From: Actinomycetota bacterium
Lineage (GTDB): Bacteria > Actinomycetota > Actinomycetes > Nanopelagicales > Nanopelagicaceae
Direction of reading: 5' to 3'
Assembly: GCA_947452525.1 (NCBI GenBank)
Contig: CANGCW010000004.1
Location: 1-24,517, forward strand
Length of the DNA: 24,517 nt
Part shown: in pieces, positions 14,585-21,113 of the stretch
Numbering within the stretch: the first letter of the stretch is position 1
Layout of the letters: each line of letters opens with the position of its first letter
Notes under the pieces: model-generated
Told to the model about the DNA's origin: nothing
Seen by the model: the letters and a program-made list of their open reading frames with translations, nothing else
The model's database searches: none
Made by a program: the position numbers and the translations under genes

Positions 14585-15294
14585 ATGATCTCGCCATGAT
14601 GCAATTGCTGATCTGGCATCCCTTTAAGCATATGAACTTTAGCTTCGCCGTAGACGGTCCATGACTCTTCACCAGCTCGACGCACAAGTGCAGTCATCTC
14701 ATCAACACCGATGAGAATGGAGTTATCCGGCACGTGAAGCAGAACTTTTGCTGCACTATCGGGAATCCACTTAAAGAACTTATTGAAGTGTGGAATGACT
14801 CGCAGATTCGGTAGCAGGTTTAATCCCTTTGTCGGAGCGTTCTTTAACAAGCGAAAGTTCGGAATATGTTCGCTGAGGACCATCGCACCTGCACTACATC
14901 CAGCCAGTGATGCTCCACTCTTCCAATTGGCAACAATCGCATCCCATAGCGGCGTACCCATTAGGCATTCAGAGAGGTAATGCGGATCTCCGCCGGAGAT
15001 ATACATCAACGCCGCTCCGTCGACCTGGGAGACAAACTCGGAATTGAACGCATCTTCCCGCGTAAAAACTGGCAGAAAAGCTTGCTCAATCCCCATCGCA
15101 TCAGCTTGTCTGGCACCTAAATTGCGCCAGTAGGCAAGGCGGTCATCGCTCTCGCGCCCCGCAGCTGTAGGTAGTTGGAGAAACTTGGCGAATTTGCCGT
15201 TCTTCTCACCATCACGGATAAGCGATTCTTCGAATGGGCGCATAGCCGGCAGATATTCGCCTGAGCCGACAAGAGCGATAGATCCCAAAGGCAT
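14560..15294 (-). CDS. S51-family peptidase (dipeptidase E / cyanophycinase-like)
   Basis: 244 residues, class I glutamine-amidotransferase-like fold. The nucleophile elbow AGCSAGAM carries Ser134, YISGGDPHYLSE precedes it, and His169 in VIPHFNKF fits the catalytic His. Family members are cytosolic serine peptidases: dipeptidase E cleaves Asp-X dipeptides, and cyanophycinase cleaves the cyanophycin polymer to beta-Asp-Arg. Freshwater actinobacteria living beside cyanobacteria are thought to use cyanophycin, so that is an attractive substrate, but there is no signal peptide and the sequence does not decide. The start is preceded by a G-rich stretch (GGGGGT) that can act as a ribosome site. It lies 35 nt downstream of the RgpF-like gene on the same strand. 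Confidence 0.85.
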   Translation of the reverse strand: MPLGSIALVGSGEYLPAMRPFEESLIRDGEKNGKFAKFLQLPTAAGRESDDRLAYWRNLGARQADAMGIEQAFLPVFTREDAFNSEFVSQVDGAALMYISGGDPHYLSECLMGTPLWDAIVANWKSGASLAGCSAGAMVLSEHIPNFRLLKNAPTKGLNLLPNLRVIPHFNKFFKWIPDSAAKVLLHVPDNSILIGVDEMTALVRRAGEESWTVYGEAKVHMLKGMPDQQLHHGEIIQLPESNA

Positions 15295-15329
15295 ATCTAC
15301 CCCCGCCCCTTTCTACTTCTTACGAAAGG

Positions 15330-16199
15330 TCATAGTAGACCTTCAGCCAGAAAGTAACTCTTTGTGGCGATCGCTTCTGGGCTCTGTCCAGCGAGGGCAC
15401 TGCGCTTTACCCCTGGAAAACCGCTCTGATAGAGCTCCACTGCAAATGCAACCGATGGATTTACGGAGTCACCGTTCCTTGAACGCAGGAACTTCTGAGA
15501 GACAGTGGGGAGAGTGGATATTCGAAGGCCACCTTCGAAGAATCGAGAAGTCTTAAGTTCGCCGAGATTCACAACGCACTTTTTTAAGCGCCAGTTCTTT
15601 ACCTTTTCAAGCCAAAAAGCGATCGCCTCCTCTGCCTGCTCAGTAAAGGAGGCGAAGAGATAAGTCTGAATGTGAGTGGAGTACTGCTCAGAGATCGTCG
15701 CCGCACAGATATCCGAACTCTGCCGCTCGAGATCTATGAAGTAGGAGTGAATTTTGGAGGGAAACCAATAGACACTGTTATTCATATAAATATGCACTTT
15801 AGAAGTAATTCCTGCGGATGCGAGAACTCGCTTCGCATCTCGGTGGGCCGCCAGATCTAAGCCAATGTTCTTTCTCACGATGAAAACGTCTGCAAAGTCG
15901 CCGTAATCCCGCACTAAGTCCTCGCTACAGAGAGTGAGGCCTCTCTGACGGTTAACTGTGAGGCAGATTGAATATCCGAGGGATTTGATGAGGCGAAGCG
16001 TCTCAACTTCGCTCTCTTCCATTCGACCGTCTTCAGAGAAATGAATGTAGCTAAGAAGAGGAGATCCACACGGATTGTCGATTCGCTTCGCGCTTTCGAT
16101 AGGTCTCGACCAGGAGAGAACTTTTGATTGATTCGTCGAAAAGATGTGGTCGAGGAGATATGCGAGACGTTTCAGGCTCTTGAACACTATTCCTCCCAC
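15330..16199 (-). CDS. RgpF-like (rhamnan synthesis F) glycan protein
   Basis: 289 residues resembling the RgpF family (rhamnose-glucose polysaccharide assembly), usually as one part of larger proteins. Seen are YIHFSEDGRMEESEVETL (51-68), the conserved reN-x-G-x-D-like block RKNIGLDLAAHRDAKRV (109-125), the block YMNNSVYWF (138-146, normally NDS) and THIQTYLFASF (175-185), which matches the hlqSyfl segment. No other glycan genes are adjacent, which is unusual. Two GTG starts compete: 16199, with a weak TAAGCG 6 nt upstream, and 16187, with GGAGG 4 nt upstream; I keep the longer one. It is probably cytoplasmic. Codon use seems slightly more AT-rich than the left part of the window. Confidence 0.72.
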   Translation of the reverse strand: MGGIVFKSLKRLAYLLDHIFSTNQSKVLSWSRPIESAKRIDNPCGSPLLSYIHFSEDGRMEESEVETLRLIKSLGYSICLTVNRQRGLTLCSEDLVRDYGDFADVFIVRKNIGLDLAAHRDAKRVLASAGITSKVHIYMNNSVYWFPSKIHSYFIDLERQSSDICAATISEQYSTHIQTYLFASFTEQAEEAIAFWLEKVKNWRLKKCVVNLGELKTSRFFEGGLRISTLPTVSQKFLRSRNGDSVNPSVAFAVELYQSGFPGVKRSALAGQSPEAIATKSYFLAEGLL

Positions 16200-16598
16200 C
16201 GTTCACGCTTAGAATTCACAATTGACCAATCCTAAAGTAGTAAAAGGTGAAATATCCTCTTCACTTTCACAGTTATGACAACTATTTCCAGCTCCTGTGA
16301 CTGCCCACACTCCCAGAAATACATTAATAATCGAGGTGCGATTCGTTTATTACTCTCTTATAGGGCTACATTGTTTTTATAAGTGCCGATAGGTGCTTAT
16401 TCTGATAACGCAGGTTCGCGTTTAATTTATGAATCCGCTTTTTGGATTTACAGATTCATTCTCTGAATGGACTACAAATGAATAATGAAAAAAGGTTCTC
16501 ATCACCTATCAAGAAATTGACTATGTGGATTACTCATCTCAAATAATGTTTAACCTGCGAGTCTGCAGAAATCGGGATCAATAGCCAGCGAGAACGAC
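16200..16598. other. AT-rich gap with hairpins, no convincing gene
   Basis: About 400 nt, visibly richer in A+T than its flanks. The 5' region of the RgpF-like gene is at the left end and the 3' side of the small membrane gene at the right. It holds three rightward hairpins: ATAAGTGCC-GATA-GGTGCTTAT (16379-16400, 9 bp with two G-U pairs), AATCC-GCTTTTT-GGATT (16432-16448) and CATTC-TCT-GAATG (16457-16469). The longest ORF tested by eye is 35 codons and has no start signals. It could hold a small RNA or the remnant of a lost gene. Confidence 0.4.
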
Positions 16599-16835
16599 TT
16601 AATTCAGGAAACCGTACACCAAGGCAGCGAGGCTAAGGAGAATCCAGAAGATTTGGAGTGGGCGTCGTGATAATTGTTGTGAGGCGTTCTTTGTAAAGGT
16701 GTATGCAAGTAGCGCTACTCCCGGAAGAATAATCGCCAAACTATGCAGAACAATATTGGCGTGGGAACGTTGATAATCCCAGTTCAGCAAGCCCATAGCG
16801 ATTAGCGCATATGCACCCATTCGATAGTTATTCAT
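16599..16835 (-). CDS. Small membrane protein downstream of rhodopsin
   Basis: 78 residues from the ATG at 16835, chosen because GGGGAG lies 5 nt upstream; a start at 16916 would begin inside the terminator stem. Hydrophobic segments lie at about 6-15 (short), 23-44 (ANIVLHSLAIILPGVALLAY) and 59-78 (PLQIFWILLSLAALVYGFLN), with a basic loop (SQQLSRRP) between the last two. The chain ends in the last helix. I do not recognise the family. It lies 94 nt past the rhodopsin stop on the same strand, beyond a strong terminator, so it is expressed either by read-through or from its own promoter (a TAATCT lies within the gap). Its position invites the idea of a rhodopsin partner, but nothing in its sequence proves that. 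Confidence 0.68.
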   Translation of the reverse strand: MNNYRMGAYALIAMGLLNWDYQRSHANIVLHSLAIILPGVALLAYTFTKNASQQLSRRPLQIFWILLSLAALVYGFLN

Positions 16836-16876
16836 ACCTTCTCCCCTACAAACATTTGACCTACAGATTAACAAGT

Positions 16877-16916
16877 AAAAATGCGAATGGCGGGAAGGGA
16901 GACCCCTACCCGCCAT
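16877..16916 (-). terminator. Strong intrinsic terminator of the rhodopsin gene
   Basis: Leftward: 8-bp stem ATGGCGGG/CCCGCCAT (16887-16894 with 16909-16916), one A-A (T-T) mismatch, then 4 more bp (AGGG/CCCT) and a 4-nt loop. Five T follow a few bases later at 16877-16882. It starts 14 nt after the rhodopsin stop. Confidence 0.85.
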
Positions 16917-16929
16917 CCACCTTCAGAAA

Positions 16930-17703
16930 TTAATGGCTATCTGCCATACCTTCAGCTGCAGACTTCATGCGAGCGATACGGAAGATTGTGATTCCGAATA
17001 CGCACTTTGCAAGAACGTCAGCAATCGTGTAACCAATCTGGCGATCGGTGAAGAGGTATGCCATCTGGTGTGCTGATGGGTTCTTAACCAAGATTGGGAT
17101 CAAGTATGAAATTGGGTATACACCCCATGTTGCGATGAGCAATAGACGCAAGCGGCCGATGGATGCTGCAACGCCTTCTGGCTGACGCTCGAGTGACTTA
17201 CCGAGCTCAACGAAGAGTACGTAGAGAATGTACAAGAATGGAATTGTTGAAAGAACACCGAAGAGAATCTTGGTGCCGTTGTTGTTTGAGATTTCTCCAG
17301 GGTAACCGAGGATGATCATTGCAGCTGATGCTGGAACAAGGCGACCGATGAGTGACTTTGATGCTTCTTTCGCGATAGCAAGAACAGCAATTACCTCAAC
17401 GAGCAATAGTGGAACTGTAAGAATCCAGTCAACATAACGGTATGCCTCATTGAATGCACCCTGCTCTGTGCCAACCTTGACGGCCTGCGCAGTTGATGCC
17501 TCATTGAATGAGTTAAAGATACGGAAGTAGTGATAACCAGCAATGAATGTAACCATTGATGACATAACCAACGCACTGCGGTACTTAGCAAGCACACGGC
17601 TCTGTCCGACCAATGTATAGACAGTGCATGCGAGCATCGAGATAAGACCAAATGAGAATACGTTATATAACGAACTCCATTGGCCGTTAGAGAGTTGAAG
17701 CAT
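16930..17703 (-). CDS. actR: Actinorhodopsin, green-tuned light-driven proton pump
   Basis: 257 residues, seven helices, with retinal bound to Lys233 in ADVLAKCVFG. Helix C reads RYVDWILTVPLLLVE. Asp92 is the Schiff-base counterion, Thr96 the second motif residue and Glu103 the proton donor, the DTE set of outward proton pumps. Leu100 stands where proteorhodopsin has Leu105, the green-light form. His58 in GYHYFR pairs with the counterion as in proteorhodopsins. Gly149 in LFGVLSTIPF aligns with xanthorhodopsin Gly156, the opening for a carotenoid antenna (Trp138 in bacteriorhodopsin). It works in the cytoplasmic membrane, adding to proton motive force. An ideal AGGAGG lies 8 nt before the ATG, unlike the leaderless neighbours, and a strong terminator follows. 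blh, which makes its retinal, is 157 nt upstream on the same strand. Confidence 0.96.
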   Translation of the reverse strand: MLQLSNGQWSSLYNVFSFGLISMLACTVYTLVGQSRVLAKYRSALVMSSMVTFIAGYHYFRIFNSFNEASTAQAVKVGTEQGAFNEAYRYVDWILTVPLLLVEVIAVLAIAKEASKSLIGRLVPASAAMIILGYPGEISNNNGTKILFGVLSTIPFLYILYVLFVELGKSLERQPEGVAASIGRLRLLLIATWGVYPISYLIPILVKNPSAHQMAYLFTDRQIGYTIADVLAKCVFGITIFRIARMKSAAEGMADSH

Positions 17704-17726
17704 TCGGACATTCCTCCTATAGCTTG

Positions 17727-17762
17727 GTCGACCGCGGAATCCGAGCTTTCTCGGTAGTCGAC
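17727..17762 (-). promoter_or_regulatory. Structured 5' leader of the rhodopsin mRNA
   Basis: Two copies of the self-complementary GTCGAC (17727-17732 and 17757-17762) can pair and enclose a hairpin CCGAG-CTTT-CTCGG (17741-17754; loop AAAG in the mRNA). With the promoter proposed at 17770-17798, the mRNA would start right at the first GTCGAC, giving a 5'-terminal stem-loop before the AGGAGG site. Such ends usually slow mRNA decay. Confidence 0.55.
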
Positions 17763-17769
17763 TCTTGTG

Positions 17770-17798
17770 AGATAAGTGTTAGCCCTCAAAGAGGTTAA
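17770..17798 (-). promoter_or_regulatory. Probable promoter of the rhodopsin gene
   Basis: Leftward, -35-like TTAACC (17793-17798), 17-nt spacer, -10-like TTATCT (17770-17775). This would give a leader of about 60 nt. The match is moderate; it is the best pair in the 157-nt gap after blh, which otherwise holds only the leader hairpin. Confidence 0.45.
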
Positions 17799-17860
17799 AG
17801 CCAGCAATTGCAGAGGAAATTCTCAGTAAATATTGAGTCCAGAGGGGTCTCTGAGCGTGG

Positions 17861-18814
17861 CTATAGCGCTTTTACGTCAAAACGGGCCGTGGCAACCATA
17901 TGGGGAACGGTGAGCGCCCAGACCACCACGAGGGTCGCCCAGAGCATCCCGGAGCCAAACCGATCGGGCAGGGCAACCATGAGCACCACTCCGACCACAA
18001 TCGTCCCTACGACGGCGTAAAGACCTGGCCAGACCGCGGCCCAAATTGCCCGCGCACTCTCCCCATCTGTAGCGCTCGTAAGCGCCTTCGGCAATTTCGG
18101 AACGAGGCGGGCTGTATGACGTGCCGCGTGCCAGCAACCGAAGTAGATCGCGAAGGTAATCAGCGGCGGCGCTATCAACGATAGAAGAAGTAGTAGCGCG
18201 AGATCGAGAGCGGCACCACGGTTCTTCGCGATGAAGAGCACAACGATTGCAAGAAGCGCCAACAGAATCGTCCCAACGCGTAGTCCACTCTGTAGAGAGC
18301 CGGCCCATCCATTAAGCGAACGATGAATCCGATTCAAGGCTGATACCGATCGCGAATCAGTAAGGGGCAAGATGACGGGGAGCGCTCCGGCGGGCAAGGC
18401 ATAGATACATTCAAGGAGAAAACCATGACGAGAGAGTCCAAGCGTCGCTCGCCACTCCCCTTCAAAGGCGGCATCGCCAAAACCGAAATGGAGTGAGCTC
18501 ATAAGAAGTACCAATTGAAATCCTAGAAGATTCCATCGGGCGATTGCGTAGCCAGCCATGAGTGCGAGAAGAATGTAAAGCAGAATGAAGATTGCGAATC
18601 GAACTTTCGACGATGTGGAAATTGAGATGAGGTGATCGACAGCGCCGTGCGGCACTCCCAGAAGTAGCGCCAACAAGGCGATGGAAATCTGGATTGAAAT
18701 CGAGATGTGAATACCCAGCAGGCTCAAAAGGGCGAAGCTCACTATCGTTGCCACGACTGCCATACGTGAGAATTTCTGCATTAAGCCATAGACGGCAGAA
18801 AGTCCGAGATTCAT
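17861..18814 (-). CDS. blh: Beta-carotene 15,15'-dioxygenase, Brp/Blh family
   Basis: Integral membrane iron enzyme that cleaves beta-carotene into two retinals. 317 residues, about eight hydrophobic helices. Likely iron ligands appear in GVPHGAVDHL (His56, His61; with Asp60), SSLHFGFGD (His109, Asp114) and CWHAARHT (His229, His233), the family's conserved His set. It lies upstream of the rhodopsin gene on the same strand, and divergent from the lycopene cyclase pair that makes its substrate, so the block covers the last steps from lycopene to holo-rhodopsin. The ATG is set by a TACGCT -10 box 6 nt upstream (leaderless). The 3' part is markedly GC-richer than the rhodopsin gene. Confidence 0.93.
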   Translation of the reverse strand: MNLGLSAVYGLMQKFSRMAVVATIVSFALLSLLGIHISISIQISIALLALLLGVPHGAVDHLISISTSSKVRFAIFILLYILLALMAGYAIARWNLLGFQLVLLMSSLHFGFGDAAFEGEWRATLGLSRHGFLLECIYALPAGALPVILPLTDSRSVSALNRIHRSLNGWAGSLQSGLRVGTILLALLAIVVLFIAKNRGAALDLALLLLLSLIAPPLITFAIYFGCWHAARHTARLVPKLPKALTSATDGESARAIWAAVWPGLYAVVGTIVVGVVLMVALPDRFGSGMLWATLVVVWALTVPHMVATARFDVKAL

Positions 18815-18820
18815 GGGGCG

Positions 18821-18826
18821 AGCGTA
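18821..18826 (-). promoter_or_regulatory. -10 box of blh, leaderless
   Basis: Leftward, TACGCT, 6 nt (CGCCCC), ATG at 18814. It shares a 46-nt gap with the start of the lycopene cyclase operon, so blh and the cyclase genes could be controlled together. Confidence 0.6.
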
Positions 18827-18860
18827 TGTTAAAAAGCCAATTATTGGGAGAAGATAGGTT

Positions 18861-19193
18861 ATGCGACATTTCGAGTACAGCTACGTGCTTCTCTTTGTTG
18901 CGCTCTGTGCAATCTTTGTGAATCTAACTTTCAAGCTGCGAATAACCTCGATGTGGCGCACCTTCATCAAAGTTGATATCGCGATACTCGCTATCTACCT
19001 AACGTGGGACGCTTGGGCGATTCATAAGAAGAATTGGCACTTTGACCCACGCCAGATTTTAAATAATCGGCTGTGGGGAGGAATCCCCATCGAAGAGGTT
19101 CTCTTCTTCATCGTGGTTCCGTTGATGACAATCCTTACGTATTTAGCGCTTTCAAAGATTGTTGCCCGTATGAAAATGAGAGCCTCGCGATGA
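18861..19193 (+). CDS. crtYc: Lycopene cyclase subunit, CrtYc type
   Basis: One half of the heterodimeric actinobacterial lycopene cyclase, a membrane enzyme forming beta-ionone rings. 110 residues, three hydrophobic helices. The family block YLTWDAWAIHKKNWHFDP (55-72) and the motif GIPIEEVLFFIVVPLMT (84-100) with the PxEE acid pair are intact. GGGAG precedes the ATG by about 10 nt. It overlaps crtYd by 4 nt (ATGA), so translation is coupled. It is divergent from blh, which uses the beta-carotene produced. The earlier enzymes CrtE, CrtB and CrtI must be encoded elsewhere. Confidence 0.92.
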   Translation: MRHFEYSYVLLFVALCAIFVNLTFKLRITSMWRTFIKVDIAILAIYLTWDAWAIHKKNWHFDPRQILNNRLWGGIPIEEVLFFIVVPLMTILTYLALSKIVARMKMRASR

Positions 19194-19498
19194 TCTACTC
19201 CGATGTCGCACTCAATGCGGTTTTAGTGGCAGTCATGGTTGACCTCTTCCTGCTCCGAACTCAGATAATTACCCGGGGAATCTTCTGGCTCACCTACGGA
19301 TTGATCCTGCCCTTTCAGCTTCTGACGAATTGGTGGATCACATCGAGAAATATTGTGATGTATGAGCCATCACAAATCATCGGTAGACGATTAGCGGGTG
19401 CTCCGATTGAAGACCTTCTCTTCGGCTTCTCGATGATTCTCATGACACTTGCCCTGTGGGATTTCTTTAGTAAGCGTCGCTCAACAAGCGACAGCTAA
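19190..19498 (+). CDS. crtYd: Lycopene cyclase subunit, CrtYd type
   Basis: Second half of the heterodimeric lycopene cyclase. 102 residues from the ATG at 19190, chosen because it overlaps the crtYc TGA. Three helices; the motif NWWITSRNIVMYEPSQIIG leads into GAPIEDLLFGFSMILMT, the second copy of the PxE(E/D) block seen in the partner. Together the two subunits convert lycopene to beta-carotene. It converges with the metallopeptidase gene, 31 nt apart, with no clear terminator between them. Confidence 0.92.
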   Translation: MIYSDVALNAVLVAVMVDLFLLRTQIITRGIFWLTYGLILPFQLLTNWWITSRNIVMYEPSQIIGRRLAGAPIEDLLFGFSMILMTLALWDFFSKRRSTSDS

Positions 19499-19529
19499 GC
19501 TAGCCGGCAGAACTTTAGTGATTTAGAAA

Positions 19530-20876
19530 TTACTTCAGTCCAGCCATGGTTTTGGCGAAATAATCGTCAGCTTCCGTTAAAAATTGAGCAAGCGAAATTC
19601 CATAGCTCTTTTCAAATACGACAGCAAAATCCTCACCTTGTTGCTTCTCTGTGACAAAGAGAGCGTCGATGTTGCCCGCCTTGCTAATCAAATACTCAAC
19701 CGCAATGAGACCCTTTGCGTATTCGCACCCGTTCGAGTAACTACCCTGCCCTGACAGATCTGAGAGCGAAACCGCCAGGCAAGAATCTCCACTGCTCTTT
19801 GAATACAAAGTTCGGAGGTCCGAGTACGACTTACCCGTGAATTTGGAATGCGCGAGCAGTTTGAAGAACTCAGCGCTTCCCTCACGAAGCCAGGCTGGTT
19901 GTATTTTCCAAAATTCTGGGTTGCCTGCAGCCCTCGCCGCACTTGTCTGAGCCTCGTGGCCTAACTCGTGCGGAATGTTGGCCGCAATGGATAACTGGGT
20001 AATTTCGTCTGGAACGCTATCGGCATTAGCGATGTCGCTTGATCCTCCAGCGAACCACTGAAGATCCGCCCAAATATCCCCATTGCCGCATGACCCACCA
20101 CCAGCGCCGTATTGGCAATAGTCAGGAATATATTTATTTCGAAAATCTGGTCCCCATGAAATATAGAGATTCAATTTCCCATCAAGGGAAATACCTAATG
20201 CAGAAGTCAATTGAGTCGCACTGGCAATAGTTGAAATCGAATTCTTCATCCATAACGTATCTGCGATTGTTGGGTCTACCTTGATAACCAAATTTGACGG
20301 TACATTTGCATTTCCTGAACCCGCAATGAATTTTGCCGCCAATTTATTCACGAGCTGTAGCTGTTGATTTGGCCCGGATACCGCCGGTAACCGTGACTTA
20401 TAAATCGAGCTTGGTATGCACAGTGCATTTGTTATCGAAGCCTGGCTCGGACCGTCTGCAAGATTAATTATGAATTCTGCCTTGGAAAGATCCTTAGTCG
20501 GAAGCGTCACCAAGAATTTAACGGGGATTGTTCTCATGTAAGAATTTATCTTCATGACTTTGGTGCCATAGCGAACCGAGTTTGCAGATACTGCCAGGTT
20601 CAATTTGGACCAGAGTCCCGTCATATTGCTGAAGTGAAAGTTGGAGAAGGCAAGCGTTGTGTTCTTCCCTTTTACGGTTCTCTTTGGGGGATCTACCTTC
20701 AGATTGCCGATGGATATCTCAGCGAATGTGCTAGTTCCAGCAGAATCGGGTTGAAAGCATGTCCATGAACTAACTGAGAGACCACCCATCGAATCATTCG
20801 CCACAGCTCGCCCGCTTTGCACGAGGCCACTGATAAGCACGGCTAAGACGAGAAGGCTTACTCGCACACTTTTCAT
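19530..20876 (-). CDS. Secreted gluzincin-like metallopeptidase
   Basis: 448 residues with a Sec signal peptide (1-26, ending RAVA). The zinc motif HELGH (His303, Glu304, His307) is followed 25 residues later by Glu332 in WLREGSAEFF, the third ligand and the WLxEGxA form used by M1/M61-like gluzincins. The M1 GxMEN motif was not found. The first 200 residues are a beta-rich region without a family I recognise. Paired Cys (40/153, 254/263, 366/384) suggest disulfides in an exported protein. It probably degrades proteins or peptides outside the cell. The start ATG has only a weak AAGAAG 10 nt upstream and no leaderless -10. It stands alone between convergent crtYd and the tRNA. Confidence 0.8.
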   Translation of the reverse strand: MKSVRVSLLVLAVLISGLVQSGRAVANDSMGGLSVSSWTCFQPDSAGTSTFAEISIGNLKVDPPKRTVKGKNTTLAFSNFHFSNMTGLWSKLNLAVSANSVRYGTKVMKINSYMRTIPVKFLVTLPTKDLSKAEFIINLADGPSQASITNALCIPSSIYKSRLPAVSGPNQQLQLVNKLAAKFIAGSGNANVPSNLVIKVDPTIADTLWMKNSISTIASATQLTSALGISLDGKLNLYISWGPDFRNKYIPDYCQYGAGGGSCGNGDIWADLQWFAGGSSDIANADSVPDEITQLSIAANIPHELGHEAQTSAARAAGNPEFWKIQPAWLREGSAEFFKLLAHSKFTGKSYSDLRTLYSKSSGDSCLAVSLSDLSGQGSYSNGCEYAKGLIAVEYLISKAGNIDALFVTEKQQGEDFAVVFEKSYGISLAQFLTEADDYFAKTMAGLK

Positions 20877-20963
20877 CGAGGTAGTCTTCTTTGAAATAAT
20901 GCTGCTGTCTATGAAAATCGAACCTGAGTTGCGCTTCTATGGGTTTAAAGCCCTTGAGAAATG

Positions 20964-21036
20964 TGTCCCAGACGGGAGTTGAACCCGTGGCCTACCGCTT
21001 AGGAGGCGGTCGCTCTATCCACTGAGCTACTGGGAC
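20964..21036 (-). tRNA. tRNA-Arg (anticodon CCU)
   Basis: 73 nt, complete cloverleaf. Acceptor stem GTCCCAG/CTGGGAC, D arm GCTC-AGTGGATA-GAGC, anticodon stem ACCGC/GCGGT around CTCCTAA, so the anticodon is CCT and the tRNA reads AGG. T arm ACGGG-TTCAACT-CCCGT, discriminator A. The CCA end is not encoded. A GGGCTTTAAACCC near-palindrome lies about 10 nt downstream but has no T tract. No integrase or att-like repeat was seen beside it. Confidence 0.96.
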
Positions 21037-21100
21037 GTGATGCGCCAATCGCGACCTCACCTAAGTAAGCCCACGCCTAGACGGCGAACATGGTGAAGTT

Positions 21101-21106
21101 TAGACT
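21101..21106 (+). promoter_or_regulatory. -10 box of SDR gene, leaderless
   Basis: TAGACT, 7 nt, ATG at 21114; a -35-like CTAGAC (21077-21082) has 18-nt spacing. This argues for the ATG at 21114 over an upstream in-frame ATG at 21090. Confidence 0.55.
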
Positions 21107-21113
21107 GATATTT

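Noticed and set aside
16275..16382. 35-codon rightward ORF in the AT-rich gap, with a CDCPH motif
   Set aside because: No ribosome site and no -10 box at the leaderless spacing; its stop falls inside the hairpin at 16379.
21090..21113. Upstream ATG of the SDR gene
   Set aside because: Adds 8 residues before the first Rossmann strand and crosses the proposed -10 box; the ATG at 21114 fits the leaderless spacing.
20877..21113. Integration site beside tRNA-Arg
   Set aside because: No integrase, no direct repeat of the tRNA 3' end and no composition shift were seen on either side.
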